The notes: generated by a model not told the origin, from the letters alone. A stretch of 64,000 nucleotides of DNA from Spinacia oleracea (GCF_020520425.1 NC_079487.1:110208141-110272140); one strand, 5' to 3'; numbered from the stretch's first letter, positions 35,866 to 46,071 are shown. Numbers and translations are program-made.

Positions 35866-37018
35866 TCTATATTATTAATTTATTAAAGTAGAGTGAAGGT
35901 AAATGTGAGGCCTCCAAAATCTCATCCCTCAAGTATCATCAATTCTACTAAGAAAGGCAATTTGATAAATAAATATACTTCAAATAAAAAATTTCAATAA
36001 AAGGAAACTTTAATAGAAAAAAGATACTGATTGCAACTTTCCAAATTTGCTAACATAGTAAAGAAAAAAAAATCAACTTAATAAATTTAGGAAACAAGTG
36101 ATTCGCTAATTTTATAATTAGTACTTTATGTTTAGTATTCAATAAATTAATAAATTTTAAAAACTTCCCCTTGAAATATTTTATTGGTTATTTGTCAATT
36201 ATATTCAAATGGAATAAAATACCATATTTAACCCCGTAAAAGACAAACTAATAAGGGAGAGAAAAAAAAACGATGGATAATCGATATTTAGATTCAGTAT
36301 CCCACTTCATTGTTTGCCAATCTATTAGCCAGCAGATTTGGGAGGGGGGGGGGGGGGATTAGTTGGTGTTTTTTAGAAAGATCGGGAAAGACGACGATAA
36401 TGAGTGAGAAAGATTGCTCGGTTTTAGTTTCACTAGCTGTTGTGACGACGTAAAATAAGTTGTTGCCACTAAGTTAATTAATTGAGAATGTAAGAGAGAG
36501 CGTAGAGTGTAGAAGTTGAAATGAAAGGGAGTTGAAGTGAGAGCAAATATTCATAGTAAAGGTAGATGACTAGAATGTCGTAGCGTTAAGGAGGAGGATG
36601 TGGTAATGGTGCAGAAAAGGAGCCAATTGTGGGTTTTCTACTTTTCTATGGAAGGCAATGAGTAATTGATGGCAATGGATGAGTAGGTCGTTGTGCATTT
36701 TCTGGTAGGCAATGGTAGTATTTTCTACATAAATGATTTTTACAAAGGTTAATGGTTCTAAATCTGAAGGTTGAATGTGACAAGGACTAAACAAGTTGAT
36801 AAATAACAAATAAAACCGTTAAATGTATTTTAAATTATAAGACAATTAATCTTCATAATACGCATGCCAATTAGACAAATTGAATTTCATCAAATATTTT
36901 GTCCTTCTGAAAGAATCATTATTATAATAGAGAAAATCATTGAATACCTCTATATTTTCTATTAAGAATGTTTGACATAAAAATAGATATCATCTGCAAT
37001 AGCACGAGCACAAACTAG
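35866..37018 (+). mobile_element. Probable non-autonomous Helitron (~1.15 kb)
   Basis: Starts TCTATATTATTAATT after an A and ends ACAAACTAG before a T. The subterminal GCAATAGCACGAGCAC is a weaker hairpin than in the other Helitrons, so the call is tentative. The inside is AT-rich with an 11-G run (~36343-36357) and no credible ORF. Confidence 0.4.
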
Positions 37019-37429
37019 TATATATTATAGAGAGAAAGTAGACTAGAGATACATTGAGAGAGAGTAAGAGTGGAGGGGTCAAGTCTCTTTCACCTTATGA
37101 GGAAGTAAATACCCATATTTGATATGATTCAACAAAAACATATCAAACCAAAATAAAATAAAAGTGGTATAATATATTAGGTAATGGGGTTTGAGTCATG
37201 TACTAATAAATTCAAATATGGTACTCGCTTTTTAAATATGATTCTCAGAAGTTTAAATATGGGGTTTATTTTCAAATATGGTACTCAAAGGTCAAATGAA
37301 AATTTCAAAATAATGGTTCAATTACCACCGTGCCCTCAAATATGTGTTTGGAGGCACATATCTGATATGGGCTATTCACCTTATCCCCTTAAGAAGTATT
37401 TATAGTTGTTTGTAGATTATGAACCAACA

Positions 37430-37720
37430 TTAAGTTTCATGGGGTTGTAACTTGGGGAGGTTGTTTTTTCGCATATCAGATATGTGTGGCAACACACATA
37501 TTAGCTAAAAGACAAATAGCTAAAAGACAAAATAGGAAGTACCATTTTGCAAAAAAAAAGTACCATTCTGTAAAAAAAATGTACCATTTTTGTTTTAAAA
37601 AGTACCATTTAATTTCTTTTTTGTCATTTTTCCTATTTTGTCTTTAGCTATGATATGTATTTGCAAGCACATATCTGATATGCGAAAATACTTCCTCGTG
37701 ACTTGGGACCCCTTAGTTCC
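37430..37720. repeat. Long foldback element
   Basis: Arms GCATATCAGATATGTG...TAGCTAAAAGACAAA (37471-37530) and its inverted copy (about 37632-37685) form a long hairpin. Pairing extends outward through AACTTGGGG/CCCAAGT-type sequence. The loop region holds repeated AAGTACCATTTT. The stretch 37040-37430 just before has direct repeats of TTCAAATATGGTACTC. No gene in 37019-38170. Confidence 0.6.
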
Positions 37721-38170
37721 AAAAGCATTGTAACAAATTATTAAGTTGGGCTCAACTAAGGAAGTATCTCGTACACTAATCATCATTTTAATTTAATTAC
37801 TTACTCAAATTTGTTAAAACCAACATGGCAATTATGATTAATGACTTGAAATTTAGGAGTAGTTAGTTTTAACATAACAACATTTTCCTACTTTAATATA
37901 TGTGTGTTTCCTAAGTAGAAGCGCGGGACAAATAGTTAATACAAAAATCAGCAATCAATCAAAGAACAAAACTTGAATCTTCATGCATATCCAACTTAAT
38001 TATCTACATTATAATATCTACAACAAAACAAAGTTTTTCTTCCTACCCAACTATGCACTAACTAGCTTACTAATACTAATAATCAATTAAATGAAATAAA
38101 TTTTACGTAGTATCTTATATACATGAGAAAACTCTCGAAAAAGGTTTAAAACCTTGTATAATCGGGTAGA

Positions 38171-41100
38171 TTAGTGAGCGAACCGGGCTAATTGAATCAC
38201 CATTACACTTGTATCATCATTTGATCCCCTACTTATTGACAACTCAACAAGCTTCCTACAAGCATGCTTTAACTCTGGCTTATGATCACTTCTTGCTGTA
38301 AAAAAGGGCAGAACTACATCAACTGCTTCCTGATTACTAACTTTGTTCCACAGGCCATCTGAAGCTAAGATCAGGAACTCGAAATCGGGTTTAATGGTTA
38401 GGATTTTCGTGTCGGGTTCTGCTGTGACCCATTGCTTGAGATGTTGGTCTCCTATTGCTCTTGATACTGCTAGAGAACCTTGTATTCTCCATGTTCCGTT
38501 ACAATAATCTACATATCCACCCTGTATAAAACAAAGTTACAACTAATAAGCTTGTGTCACATAAATTATACAAACTACATTAGGTCCCGTGCACGCACGG
38601 TTATTTGAAAATTATTAATTGACCATCTTGTTTAACTGAAATATTTATCCCTTAAATCATATCTATTGCGTAATTAATAATCTCGAACATACTCATTTTA
38701 TCATATAATATACAATTTTCGCTCTATTACGTATTATATATTTTATATGTTTAATATGATGATATGACCAAATTAAATATTTGATATGCTTAATATTAAC
38801 AAAATATTGAGTAAGAATGTTTTTTATTATTGATATGACTATATGACTAAATATTATCAAAATTGTCTAATAATATCATATTTAATTATCCTATAATTTT
38901 TCTATTTATAAACATTTATACAAAATGAGAGAAAATAAAAAATAGAATAAATTAAATATTTTATTAGGAAATGATTTTTGGCGGGAAAAAATCGCACCAG
39001 GAATTGACACGTGTCATTCATGGTGTCTCTTTTAGTATATAGTAATAGATGCTTGTTCGCGTGACAATAGAAAAAAGATAACAAGGTCTGGTATAAAAAC
39101 ACACTGTCGTCCGAAAATAATAATAATAATAATAATAATTTCTAGTGACATTTTTTTATGATGGATTGAAAACTTATTAAAATTATTCCTGAATACTTGT
39201 AGCAGCTTGACTGACACACTTGTCAACTAGTTTGGCCGTAATTATATGCAATTGCATATTAGTAAAAACATACAAAATTTGATATTTGGAAAATGTAGAT
39301 TAAGACTAATCCAACAAAATATTATATAATAACATTTGATTTTTATATATAATAGGCTATGTTCTGTTGGCCTTATTTTGACTTATTTCAGATAAAATAA
39401 GTTCAGTTAAGTTCAGATAAGTTTAGATAATACATGTTCAGCAAAAATAAGTTTTTTTTTTGGACATTTTCACACACAAATAAGTTTATTTCAGACAAAA
39501 TAAGTATTTTCAGATAAAATAAGTTCGGATAATATAAGTTCAATCAAAATAAGTCAAATAGAACGGAACTATATTAAGAAATTTGGGTCAAAGTTAATGT
39601 ATGAATAATGTAAAAGTCAAACTAGTTCAAGTATTCAGAAACGGAAGAAGTATCTAGTTTACATATATACCTTGGATTCGATCCGAGTTTTCTCATCTTC
39701 TCTCGAAGGGTTATGATCATTAGTTAGTGCCTCCGCAAGGCCACCCCTACTAATAACAGCGCGACAATCACCAACATTAGAGACCATAAGGTTGCCTTCT
39801 TGTATCAATGCGGTAACACAACAAGCACCACCACTGGAATTTCCGTTAAGAAACTCCTGGTCAGCAGCTAAATAACCATCTCTTATTTTCTCCTCAACCG
39901 GTTTATTATCCGATTCGACCCCGGTTAGACTTCCTACATGGTTTAGTATGTTGTCACCTAGCCTTTTTGCTGCAAATTCAGCAGCTTTTGGACCTCCATG
40001 TCCATCAAATATTCCAAATAATGCCTGCAATTGTTCAAAAACATTGATCATGAACAAAATATAATATAATGTGACTGAAATTATTATGCCATTTTTATCC
40101 TAAGAGAATTAATTATTCGTTACTCCTATCACTATTCTACAAGTTAAGCAACTACTTCTCCCTCTGTTCCTAAATATTGTATCCATTTGGGAAAGTGGGG
40201 TGTTTTTAAGAGAATTGAAATCTTGGTTTGTATTGGTATAAATGTAATGATTGAGTGTAAGAAAAATGATTGTATGTAAGAGATTATAATAATAAAAAAT
40301 ATTATTAAAGAAATAAGTTAAGATCGAGAGAGGAGTGATAATGATGGGTGATAAAGGAGGTGAGAAAGTGGGTATATGGGGAAAGGGAAAAGATTTAAAT
40401 AATAGGGGTGGGGAAATTTAGGTGGGAATATGGGTAGAATCTTTAGGTATTTTGGTAATTAGATAGAAATATAAGGGTATTTTAGGATAAAATGTATGTC
40501 CAAAAATTGAAACGGATACAACAAAAGAGAACGCTTAAAATGGAAACGAATACAACATTTAGGAACGGAGGGAGTAGTAAGTAGTAACATAATTAGATAT
40601 ATTGCATATTGTATTCTATCATCTTATACTTAATTATAATTGACATGTCATTTACTCATTTAATTATATATTTACATCTCTTCTTACTATAGGTAGTTAC
40701 CAATTAAGACTAGCTACCAACTACCAACAAACATTCAATCTAATAGCAATATCTATCAATGAACCCTACATAGATATTTAATTTTGAAAATTATAGACCC
40801 ACCATGTGAACACAAATATTAGTTTAGCTATGGTATACTCCGTCTATAACATGCATAAAATGCATTGATAGCATGTGCATTTATTTATTTTTCTTCATTG
40901 AGTTTTTTTTTCTTTTTGTGTATGAAGAGGCACCACAGTAAACAAATATTATAGACATGATTTGATCTAAGGTACTCCGTATTAGGTACAACTCTTATAC
41001 TCCTAGAGTAAATTCCAAAATTACCTGTTTAGGACGACCACGTACATGATTGACAAAAGCCGAATAACGATCCTCCAAACGAGCCCTTGATCTCCCTCTT

Positions 41101-41408
41101 TTACTATAAACTCCATACCCATCTTCTTCAACTTCAATAATCTCTTCAACACGGTTTTCATGATCATCTCTAGGCGTAGTTGTCATGACATTTTCCACTA
41201 GTCTAGCAACCGGAATAGTAACCCTTATCGCCGGCCTTTTCCTCTTCATCAACGAAGAATCATTATGATGATGATTTGCTTCCAAGTGTTGTTGAAACCT
41301 TACCATCAAATTAGGTGTTATGGGGTTGGCATGAAGGTTGAAAAAATTGTTACTCGTAGTGGTAGTATTACCACTATGAGAAACATTTGATACTACGACG
41401 GCACACAT
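38171..41408 (-). CDS. Protein phosphatase 2C, AP2C (MAPK phosphatase) type, 362 aa
   Basis: A Ser/Thr phosphatase needing Mg/Mn. Exons 41025-41408, 39671-40024 and 38171-38521 join in phase 0 with GT-AG introns; start ATG at 41408, stop TAA at 38171-38173. The N-terminal third contains KRKRPAIRVTIP (about residues 52-63), which fits the MAPK docking motif (basic cluster, then hydrophobic-x-hydrophobic) that defines the AP2C clade. The catalytic domain follows: EDRYSAF, FGIFDGHGG (metal-binding Asp), VSNVGDCRAV, SRAIGDQHLK, ILASDGLWNKVS and SNDDTSVMVI, all intact. Family members dephosphorylate stress MAP kinases (MPK3/4/6 in Arabidopsis). The length is slightly below the usual 370-400 aa. 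Family certain; AP2C assignment probable. Introns contain a Helitron and two MITEs. Confidence 0.93.
38580..39049 (-). mobile_element. Small non-autonomous Helitron in PP2C intron 2
   Basis: On the minus strand it starts TCTATTACTATATAC at 39049 (after A) and ends ACCTAA at 38580 (before T), with a perfect hairpin CCGTGC-GT-GCACGG just inside the CTAA terminus. 470 bp, AT-rich, noncoding. It ends only 58 bases from the intron acceptor of the last exon. Confidence 0.7.
39361..39564. mobile_element. AATAAGT-rich miniature element, copy 2 (PP2C intron 2)
   Basis: Ends GTTCTGTTGGCCTTATTTTG and, inverted, GTTCTATTTGACTTATTTT. Internal AGATAAGTTCAG motifs are shared with copies 1 and 3. About 204 bp, the most compact uninterrupted copy in the window. 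Confidence 0.75.
40158..40574. mobile_element. Stowaway-like MITE (~417 bp) in PP2C intron 1
   Basis: Left end CTCCCTCTGTTCCTAAATAT and inverted right end CTCCCTCCGTTCCTAAATGT, then TTGTATCCATTTG/TTGTATTCGTTTC. The inside is AT-rich with GGGTAAA-like repeats and no ORF. Confidence 0.8.
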
Positions 41409-41640
41409 TATTCCTTATCTCGAACTTGTACTCCTCGATACTTCGTATTACGTTACGTATGTGTTATTATTATTATTAATAATTAGCTATATATATGTGA
41501 ATTAAAACTTTGGGTTATGATTTATGAAAAGCTGGCTCATATTTGTGTGTGTTTATATAGGGTTGATTTCGTGATGATGAAGAAGTCTATTCGGATCTAA
41601 AAGGGGTATAATGAGTCAACAGTTCAACGGTCAATAAAAT
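41409..41640 (-). promoter_or_regulatory. PP2C promoter: TATA box and two W-boxes
   Basis: On the minus strand a TATATAA box lies at about 41551-41559, roughly 145 bases upstream of the ATG. Two W-box cores, TTGACT (41615-41620) and TTGACC (41630-41635), lie 15 bases apart just upstream. W-boxes bind WRKY factors and would fit wound- or pathogen-inducible expression, as known for AP2C1. The region up to 42290 holds no gene. Confidence 0.55.
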
Positions 41641-42529
41641 TGGTTTTAATGCGTAAGTTGGGGAGACTTGGTCTATTTTCTTAATCTAGCTTACTTCGAC
41701 TTTGTCCTTTTTTTTAGTGTCCGGTAGTGATCAAGTCTGGAACTTTTGATTGGTTCATCAAAATGTGACGTCAAATACCAACGAAAATTTTGTCCATTAA
41801 CCCATATTCCCATGTTTCAAAATTGTTGCTCTTTTTTACAAAGGTTTTCAAATTGATTAGATTACCAATATTGAGTAGGATTAATGATGATTTGATAACT
41901 TGAAAAGTTAATTTGGGGCTAATAGTTTGAAACATAGAGATTAAAAACACTTTTTCTTACATGTGAGTGTTATATTATTGCATGACGGTGTGACATATCA
42001 AATGAAGTTACTAACGAAGTAATGATACATGAATGGCATGGGATTATTGACTTTACAGTTTTCTTATTTTAAGATTAAGATATCTAACTCTTTTATTTCT
42101 TACGGAGTAGTATTTTTAAAGATTTAAACTTCGTTTTATTTTATTTTTTTATGTAAAGATTTCATAAAGTACTAGTAGTGGTGTACGTATTTTAAGATAG
42201 TTTTGGTTTACTTTACGTAATGCGTAAATTAGGTTGTTGGTACAATGAGATTACCACCAATGAATCAATGAGGTTACGAGCAAAGATATACTCCCTCCAT
42301 TCCTTTTTGTTCTTCCCATTTCCGTTTTTAGCATTTCTTTTTGTTCTTCCCCTACTGAATCTTTACTATTTTTGGCCATAGTTTTTTTACCAATTTACCC
42401 TAAGATTCCCCACTATTTACCAAAAATACCCTAAGATTCTACCCTTTCCCACCCACTTTTACCCCACCCACCTTATTTAATTATTTAACCTAACCCCACC
42501 CCCCCTCCCTTTATTACCCGTCCCTTTCT

Positions 42530-42824
42530 CACTTTTCACTCTCATCCCTCATTCTGATTTCTCTCTCTCACCTCTTCGGATCTCTCTCTCTCTCTCTCTT
42601 ATTTCACTCTCTCTCTCTCTTAAAATCCCTCCCCTGTTCTTGAGAAAACCCTAGGTTTTCCGCCTCTGATCTGGGTTTTCCTCTCCAAATCTCACAAATC
42701 TGAAACGTTTTCGCCGAAAAACTTTCATAAAAATCACTCGGATTCATTTTCCGATCAGATCCCCTCTATTTTTGTCCCCTTTTTGGTCCCTAATCGTCGC
42801 TGATCTTTGTTTTTCTGGTACGTT
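42530..42824 (+). promoter_or_regulatory. CT-rich leader/promoter of the mariner passenger gene
   Basis: A TCTCTCTC-rich stretch (42560-42625) followed by a leader with CTAGGGTTTTC-like sequence (TTCTTGAGAAAACCCTAGG region) resembles plant pyrimidine-patch promoters and 5' UTRs. No clear TATA box is seen. It lies inside the mariner element, so the element supplies the promoter. Confidence 0.4.
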
Positions 42825-44114
42825 ATGGGTTCTTCTTTGTCTAGAACTCGAGGTGATTCTGGGGTGGGAACTTCTGGTCAAAGAATCCCCGATTCCAACT
42901 GTGATTGGGGATCCAAGTGCAACTGTCCCAATAACGAGCATTCCTACTCCGCCGAATATAAAAACAATCTGTATTTGGCCCAAAAAGAAAATACGAGTAC
43001 TCGAAACTATTTGGAAGAATGGTTTCGGAAGAGGGAAGTGGAGCCAGGAGAGGAGGTTGAGTCAAAATATGACGATCGGAAACCCACTCCCTCAGATCTG
43101 CGTTTTTTCGGTGAAGGAGATTCCGATGAGGTATTACTTTTGATTTTTTGCGATTTATTTAGGGTTATTGATGTCGATTTTATTAAAATGGTTTGATGAT
43201 TGTTTGCATGTCTAAAAAAGTGGGATTTGATAAATGTTGGATTTATTTGGAGTATTGTTCATTAAACTCGGATTATTTTTTGGATAAGTTGCTCTGATTT
43301 TCCATTGCATGTGTTAAAAATGCAGATCTGGTTTTATTTCGAATTTTTTGGGAATATTTTGGAGATTTGTTGGATTCATTCGGGCTTTTTATGTTATTCT
43401 TTGCTCTGTTTTCTCATTGCATGTTGTTAAAATTGAGTTCTGATTTTATTTTGTGCTCTGTTTTTTCATTGCATGTTGTTAAAATTGAGTTCTGATTTTA
43501 TTTTGTGCTCTGTTTTTTCATTGCATGTTGTTAAAATTGAGTTCTGATTTTATTTTGTGCTCTGTTTTTTCATTGCATGTTGTTAAAATTGAGTTCTGAT
43601 TTTATTTGGAGATATTTGGAAATTATTTGAAGAAAATCGGAATATTCATGTGTTTTGTTGATCTGTTTTCCCATTGCATGTGGTTAAAAATGGGATCTGG
43701 ATGTATTTGGGATATTATTTGACATTTTTTGGGTAAAAATGGGATCTGGATGTATTCGGAAAATTAGTTGGATTTTAATGGAATTATTGTGTGATTTGCT
43801 CTCATTTATCTCATTGCATGTGGTAACCATGGTGATCTGAAATTATTTGGAACTTTATTTTGAGTTGTTTGATTAAATCTGATTTTAATTCATGGTCCCC
43901 TGTTATTTTATGATGGCACTAATCATGTTGTTTGTCCCCTATTGATTGCAAGGAACCAAGTGGGTCTGATTCATTTGATCTGGTGTATGTTGGAGAGTGT
44001 GAAAATGAGAATGGTGATGCTGTTGGGTCTCCAGGACAACTTTCATCTGGTTATCCCTCCTCAAAGAAAGGAGAAAAGGGGAAAAAATCGGCTTCAGCAT
44101 CTGATGATGCTTAG
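42825..44114 (+). CDS. Unrecognised two-exon gene carried in the mariner-like element (155 aa)
   Basis: Exon 1 42825-43130 and exon 2 43953-44114 join in phase 0 through a GT-AG intron (43131-43952). The ATG at 42825 is the first in the frame. The protein starts MGSSLSRTRGDSG: Gly2 and Ser6 fit an N-myristoylation signal, suggesting membrane attachment. It has a small Cys/His cluster (NCDWGSKCNCPNNEH, residues ~25-39), a charged middle (YLEEWFRKREVEPGEEVE), then acidic and Ser/Gly/Lys-rich sequence ending KGKKSASASDDA. I do not recognise the family. Transcribed towards the hairpin array and convergent with the transposase. It may be a captured host gene, a second gene of this mariner lineage, or the coding part of a small-RNA host transcript. 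The exon structure is my inference; coding status is supported by clean splice sites and an intact frame. Confidence 0.6.
43402..43609. repeat. 52-bp tandem repeat, four copies, in the passenger-gene intron
   Basis: TGCTCTGTTTTTTCATTGC starts at 43402 (slightly divergent), 43454, 43506 and 43558, each unit continuing through ATGTTGTTAAAATTGAG. A CATTGCATGT(G/T) motif also recurs singly elsewhere in the intron (43303, 43672, 43812). Very similar copies imply recent expansion. Confidence 0.92.
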
Positions 44115-44637
44115 ATAAGTCTGTCTCCTTTCTTCCTTTTTTCATTTTATTGAATGCTGGCTAGCTGTGGAGTCATAAGGTGGATGCCAACAATTGTGAT
44201 CTGTTGTTGGCCAGGGGTGTTGTTGTTTGGATGATGATGTTGTGATTAGTTGTATGGATGTTGATGTTAGATAATGATGTTATGATATTGATATTGATAA
44301 TGATGATTGGATGATGGTGTTTCCATATGGTTATGAAATTTTGTGGAATGTTGTCTGTGTGATGAACATGATTTGATGGCTTAATGTCCCCTGTTTTATA
44401 GTATGTTTTGTGTATGATAAATATGATGCTTTGGTGAGTATGAGATTTGATCAGTATAACTATATTTTGGATTAGTAAAGGCATGAAATGAATATAATTT
44501 GGGGATAGGGTTTGAGTTATTTCAGTCCTCTCAGTGTGACCTGGTGTTGAATGCTTAATGTCCAAGCATGTCCATTTAGGATACAGTAATGTCCCTTTAT
44601 TTATTGTGATCGATGATGAGTCTTTTTAATGCTGAGG

Positions 44638-44727
44638 AACAAGTCTTACTAACCACAAATGCTCGTGCTGCCATTAGTATCAATAATGATATTTCTCGGG
44701 CGCTAAGTGTTTGTGGTTTGGAGTTGT
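44638..44727 (+). other. miRNA-precursor-like hairpin A1
   Basis: 5' arm ACTAACCACAAATGCTCGTG pairs with 3' arm CGGGCGCTAAGTGTTTGTGG; outer AACAA/TTGTT extends it. About 90 nt with a loop around CATTAGTATCAATAATGAT. Strand is not determined; shown as plus because it follows the plus-strand gene. Confidence 0.5.
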
Positions 44728-44828
44728 TTTAATGATGCTTGGGGACATTCTGATATCAATATTAGGAGGTTTGTGATCTTCAATGATGTGATTGTTGATA
44801 TTCTGAGATCTTTGTTTTGATAATTGTC

Positions 44829-44918
44829 CTTTAACTTCTTTTGTCCAACGGAGTGAATGTCATTTCACACAATGAAATGTGAATATCAATCATTCCGTTG
44901 GGCAGAAGAATGTTAAAG
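44829..44918 (+). other. miRNA-precursor-like hairpin B1
   Basis: 90 nt, nearly end-to-end paired: CTTTAACTTCTTTTGTCCAA / TTGGGCAGAAGAATGTTAAAG-type outer stem (ACGGAGTGA against TCATTCCGT), then an inner CATTTCA-CACAA-TGAAATG stem. A few mismatches and one asymmetric bulge, as in plant pre-miRNAs. Confidence 0.55.
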
Positions 44919-45158
44919 ATATGATAGTATTGAAACTACTTGATCAATGATGTGTGTCAATATGTCTGAGAAATGAAACCCTACATGTTAATGATCTGTT
45001 TAATGCTTCATGTCCCATGAATCAGTGGAGGTCTGTGATGAGTCTTTCATTTGATGAGGTTCAAACCCTATGTTTTGATCAGTTCATGGTGATCTGATGC
45101 ATTGTTGATTGTTATTGTTATGCTTGATCTGTGATGAGTCTTTCATTTGCTGAGACTA

Positions 45159-45239
45159 AAACCCAATGTTCCAATAACACTTGTGCACCATTAGCATCAT
45201 TGATGCTCTTCCGGAGCTAAGTGTTAGGGGATAGGGTTT
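45159..45239 (+). other. miRNA-precursor-like hairpin A2
   Basis: AAACCCAATGTTCCAATAAC pairs with the arm ending GTGTTAGGGGATAGGGTTT; loop around CATTAGCATCATTGATGCTC, which itself has a small stem. About 81 nt. Homologous to A1 and A3. Confidence 0.5.
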
Positions 45240-45389
45240 GTGTCAATGATGCTTGGGGACATTCTGAGATCTTATGTCATGTTAGACAGGAGAGACAATT
45301 CATGTCTTGCAAAACATGTATAATGTGTTTCTGATATTCAATGATGTAAGTGTTGATATTTTGTGATGTATGTGTTGATAACCTGAGAT

Positions 45390-45516
45390 ATTTGATTCTA
45401 AACATGTCCTTCATCACCAATTACCAAAGGGAATACAGATCATGTCACATCATTGATTGATCTAGTATCCCCTTTGGTGAATTGGTGGTGAGGTTGTAAA
45501 TCATTTAGAAACAAAT
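45390..45516 (+). other. miRNA-precursor-like hairpin B2
   Basis: The arm CATCACCAATTACCAAAGGG pairs with CCCTTTGGTGAATTGGTGGT; outer ATTTGATTCTAAA pairs with TTTAGAAACAAAT. About 127 nt including the outer stem, the longest of the set. Confidence 0.55.
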
Positions 45517-45610
45517 CTGTCAATGATGTAAAACAACTTAACTGAGATTCAATGATGTTCCCTTGTTCATTGCTTCCTTGTTTTTGCTGCTTTGTTCTTG
45601 TTTCCTTGTC

Positions 45611-45718
45611 CATTACATCTTTTGGCACATCGGCATCCAATTGGGAAGAATTTCCATCTGAAAATGATGTGATATGCATTCTTTCCATTTGGATGCCGAT
45701 GTGTTTAGAGATGTGATG
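45611..45718 (+). other. miRNA-precursor-like hairpin B3
   Basis: The arm CACATCGGCATCCAATTGGG pairs with CCATTTGGATGCCGATGTG, and the outer arms are CATTACATCT / AGATGTGATG. 108 nt. Homologous to B4, with compensatory differences in the stem. Confidence 0.6.
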
Positions 45719-45775
45719 TGTTAAAGTTGTGTACTTATGCCTTGTGATCTGTGATGAGTCTTCATTTTATGAGTG

Positions 45776-45862
45776 TCAAACCCTATGTTTTTCAATCAAA
45801 CACATGCACCATTAGCATCCATGATGTTTTTCAGGAGCTAAGTTTAATTGGAAAGGGTTTGA
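45776..45862 (+). other. miRNA-precursor-like hairpin A3
   Basis: TCAAACCCTATGTTTTTCAA pairs with the arm ending TTTAATTGGAAAGGGTTTGA; loop CATTAGCATCCATGATG. 87 nt, homologous to A2. Confidence 0.5.
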
Positions 45863-45962
45863 TTCAATGATTTTTGGGGACATTCTGAGATAATTATGAT
45901 TCTTTGTTTATGTGAGGCATATTCCATGTGTTATCAATGATGAATTGATTGTTTTTGTCAAA

Positions 45963-46071
45963 ATTACATCTTTTGACGCATCGGTTTCAAAATGGGAATA
46001 ATTTCCATCTGAAAATGATGTGATATTATTATTTATTTCCATTTTGAAGCCGATGTGTTTAGAGTTGTGAT
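45963..46071 (+). other. miRNA-precursor-like hairpin B4
   Basis: GCATCGGTTTCAAAATGGGA pairs with TTCCATTTTGAAGCCGATGT; outer ATTACATCT / AGTTGTGAT. 109 nt. It shares the loop sequence TTTCCATCTGAAAATGATG with B3. Confidence 0.6.

Noticed and set aside
40995..41024. Read-through C-terminus of PP2C exon 1 (VILEFTLGV)
   Set aside because: This is the beginning of intron 1; a GTAATT donor precedes it and joining to the next exon restores the PP2C domain.
44173..44565. 130-codon minus-strand frame rich in Ile, His and Asn
   Set aside because: Low-complexity GATGATG-type sequence; no domain.
44610..45790. Hammerhead ribozyme suggested by repeated CTGTGATGAGTC
   Set aside because: The conserved GAAA partner and the three helices are not present around the repeated motif; the repeats are better explained by the duplicated cassette.
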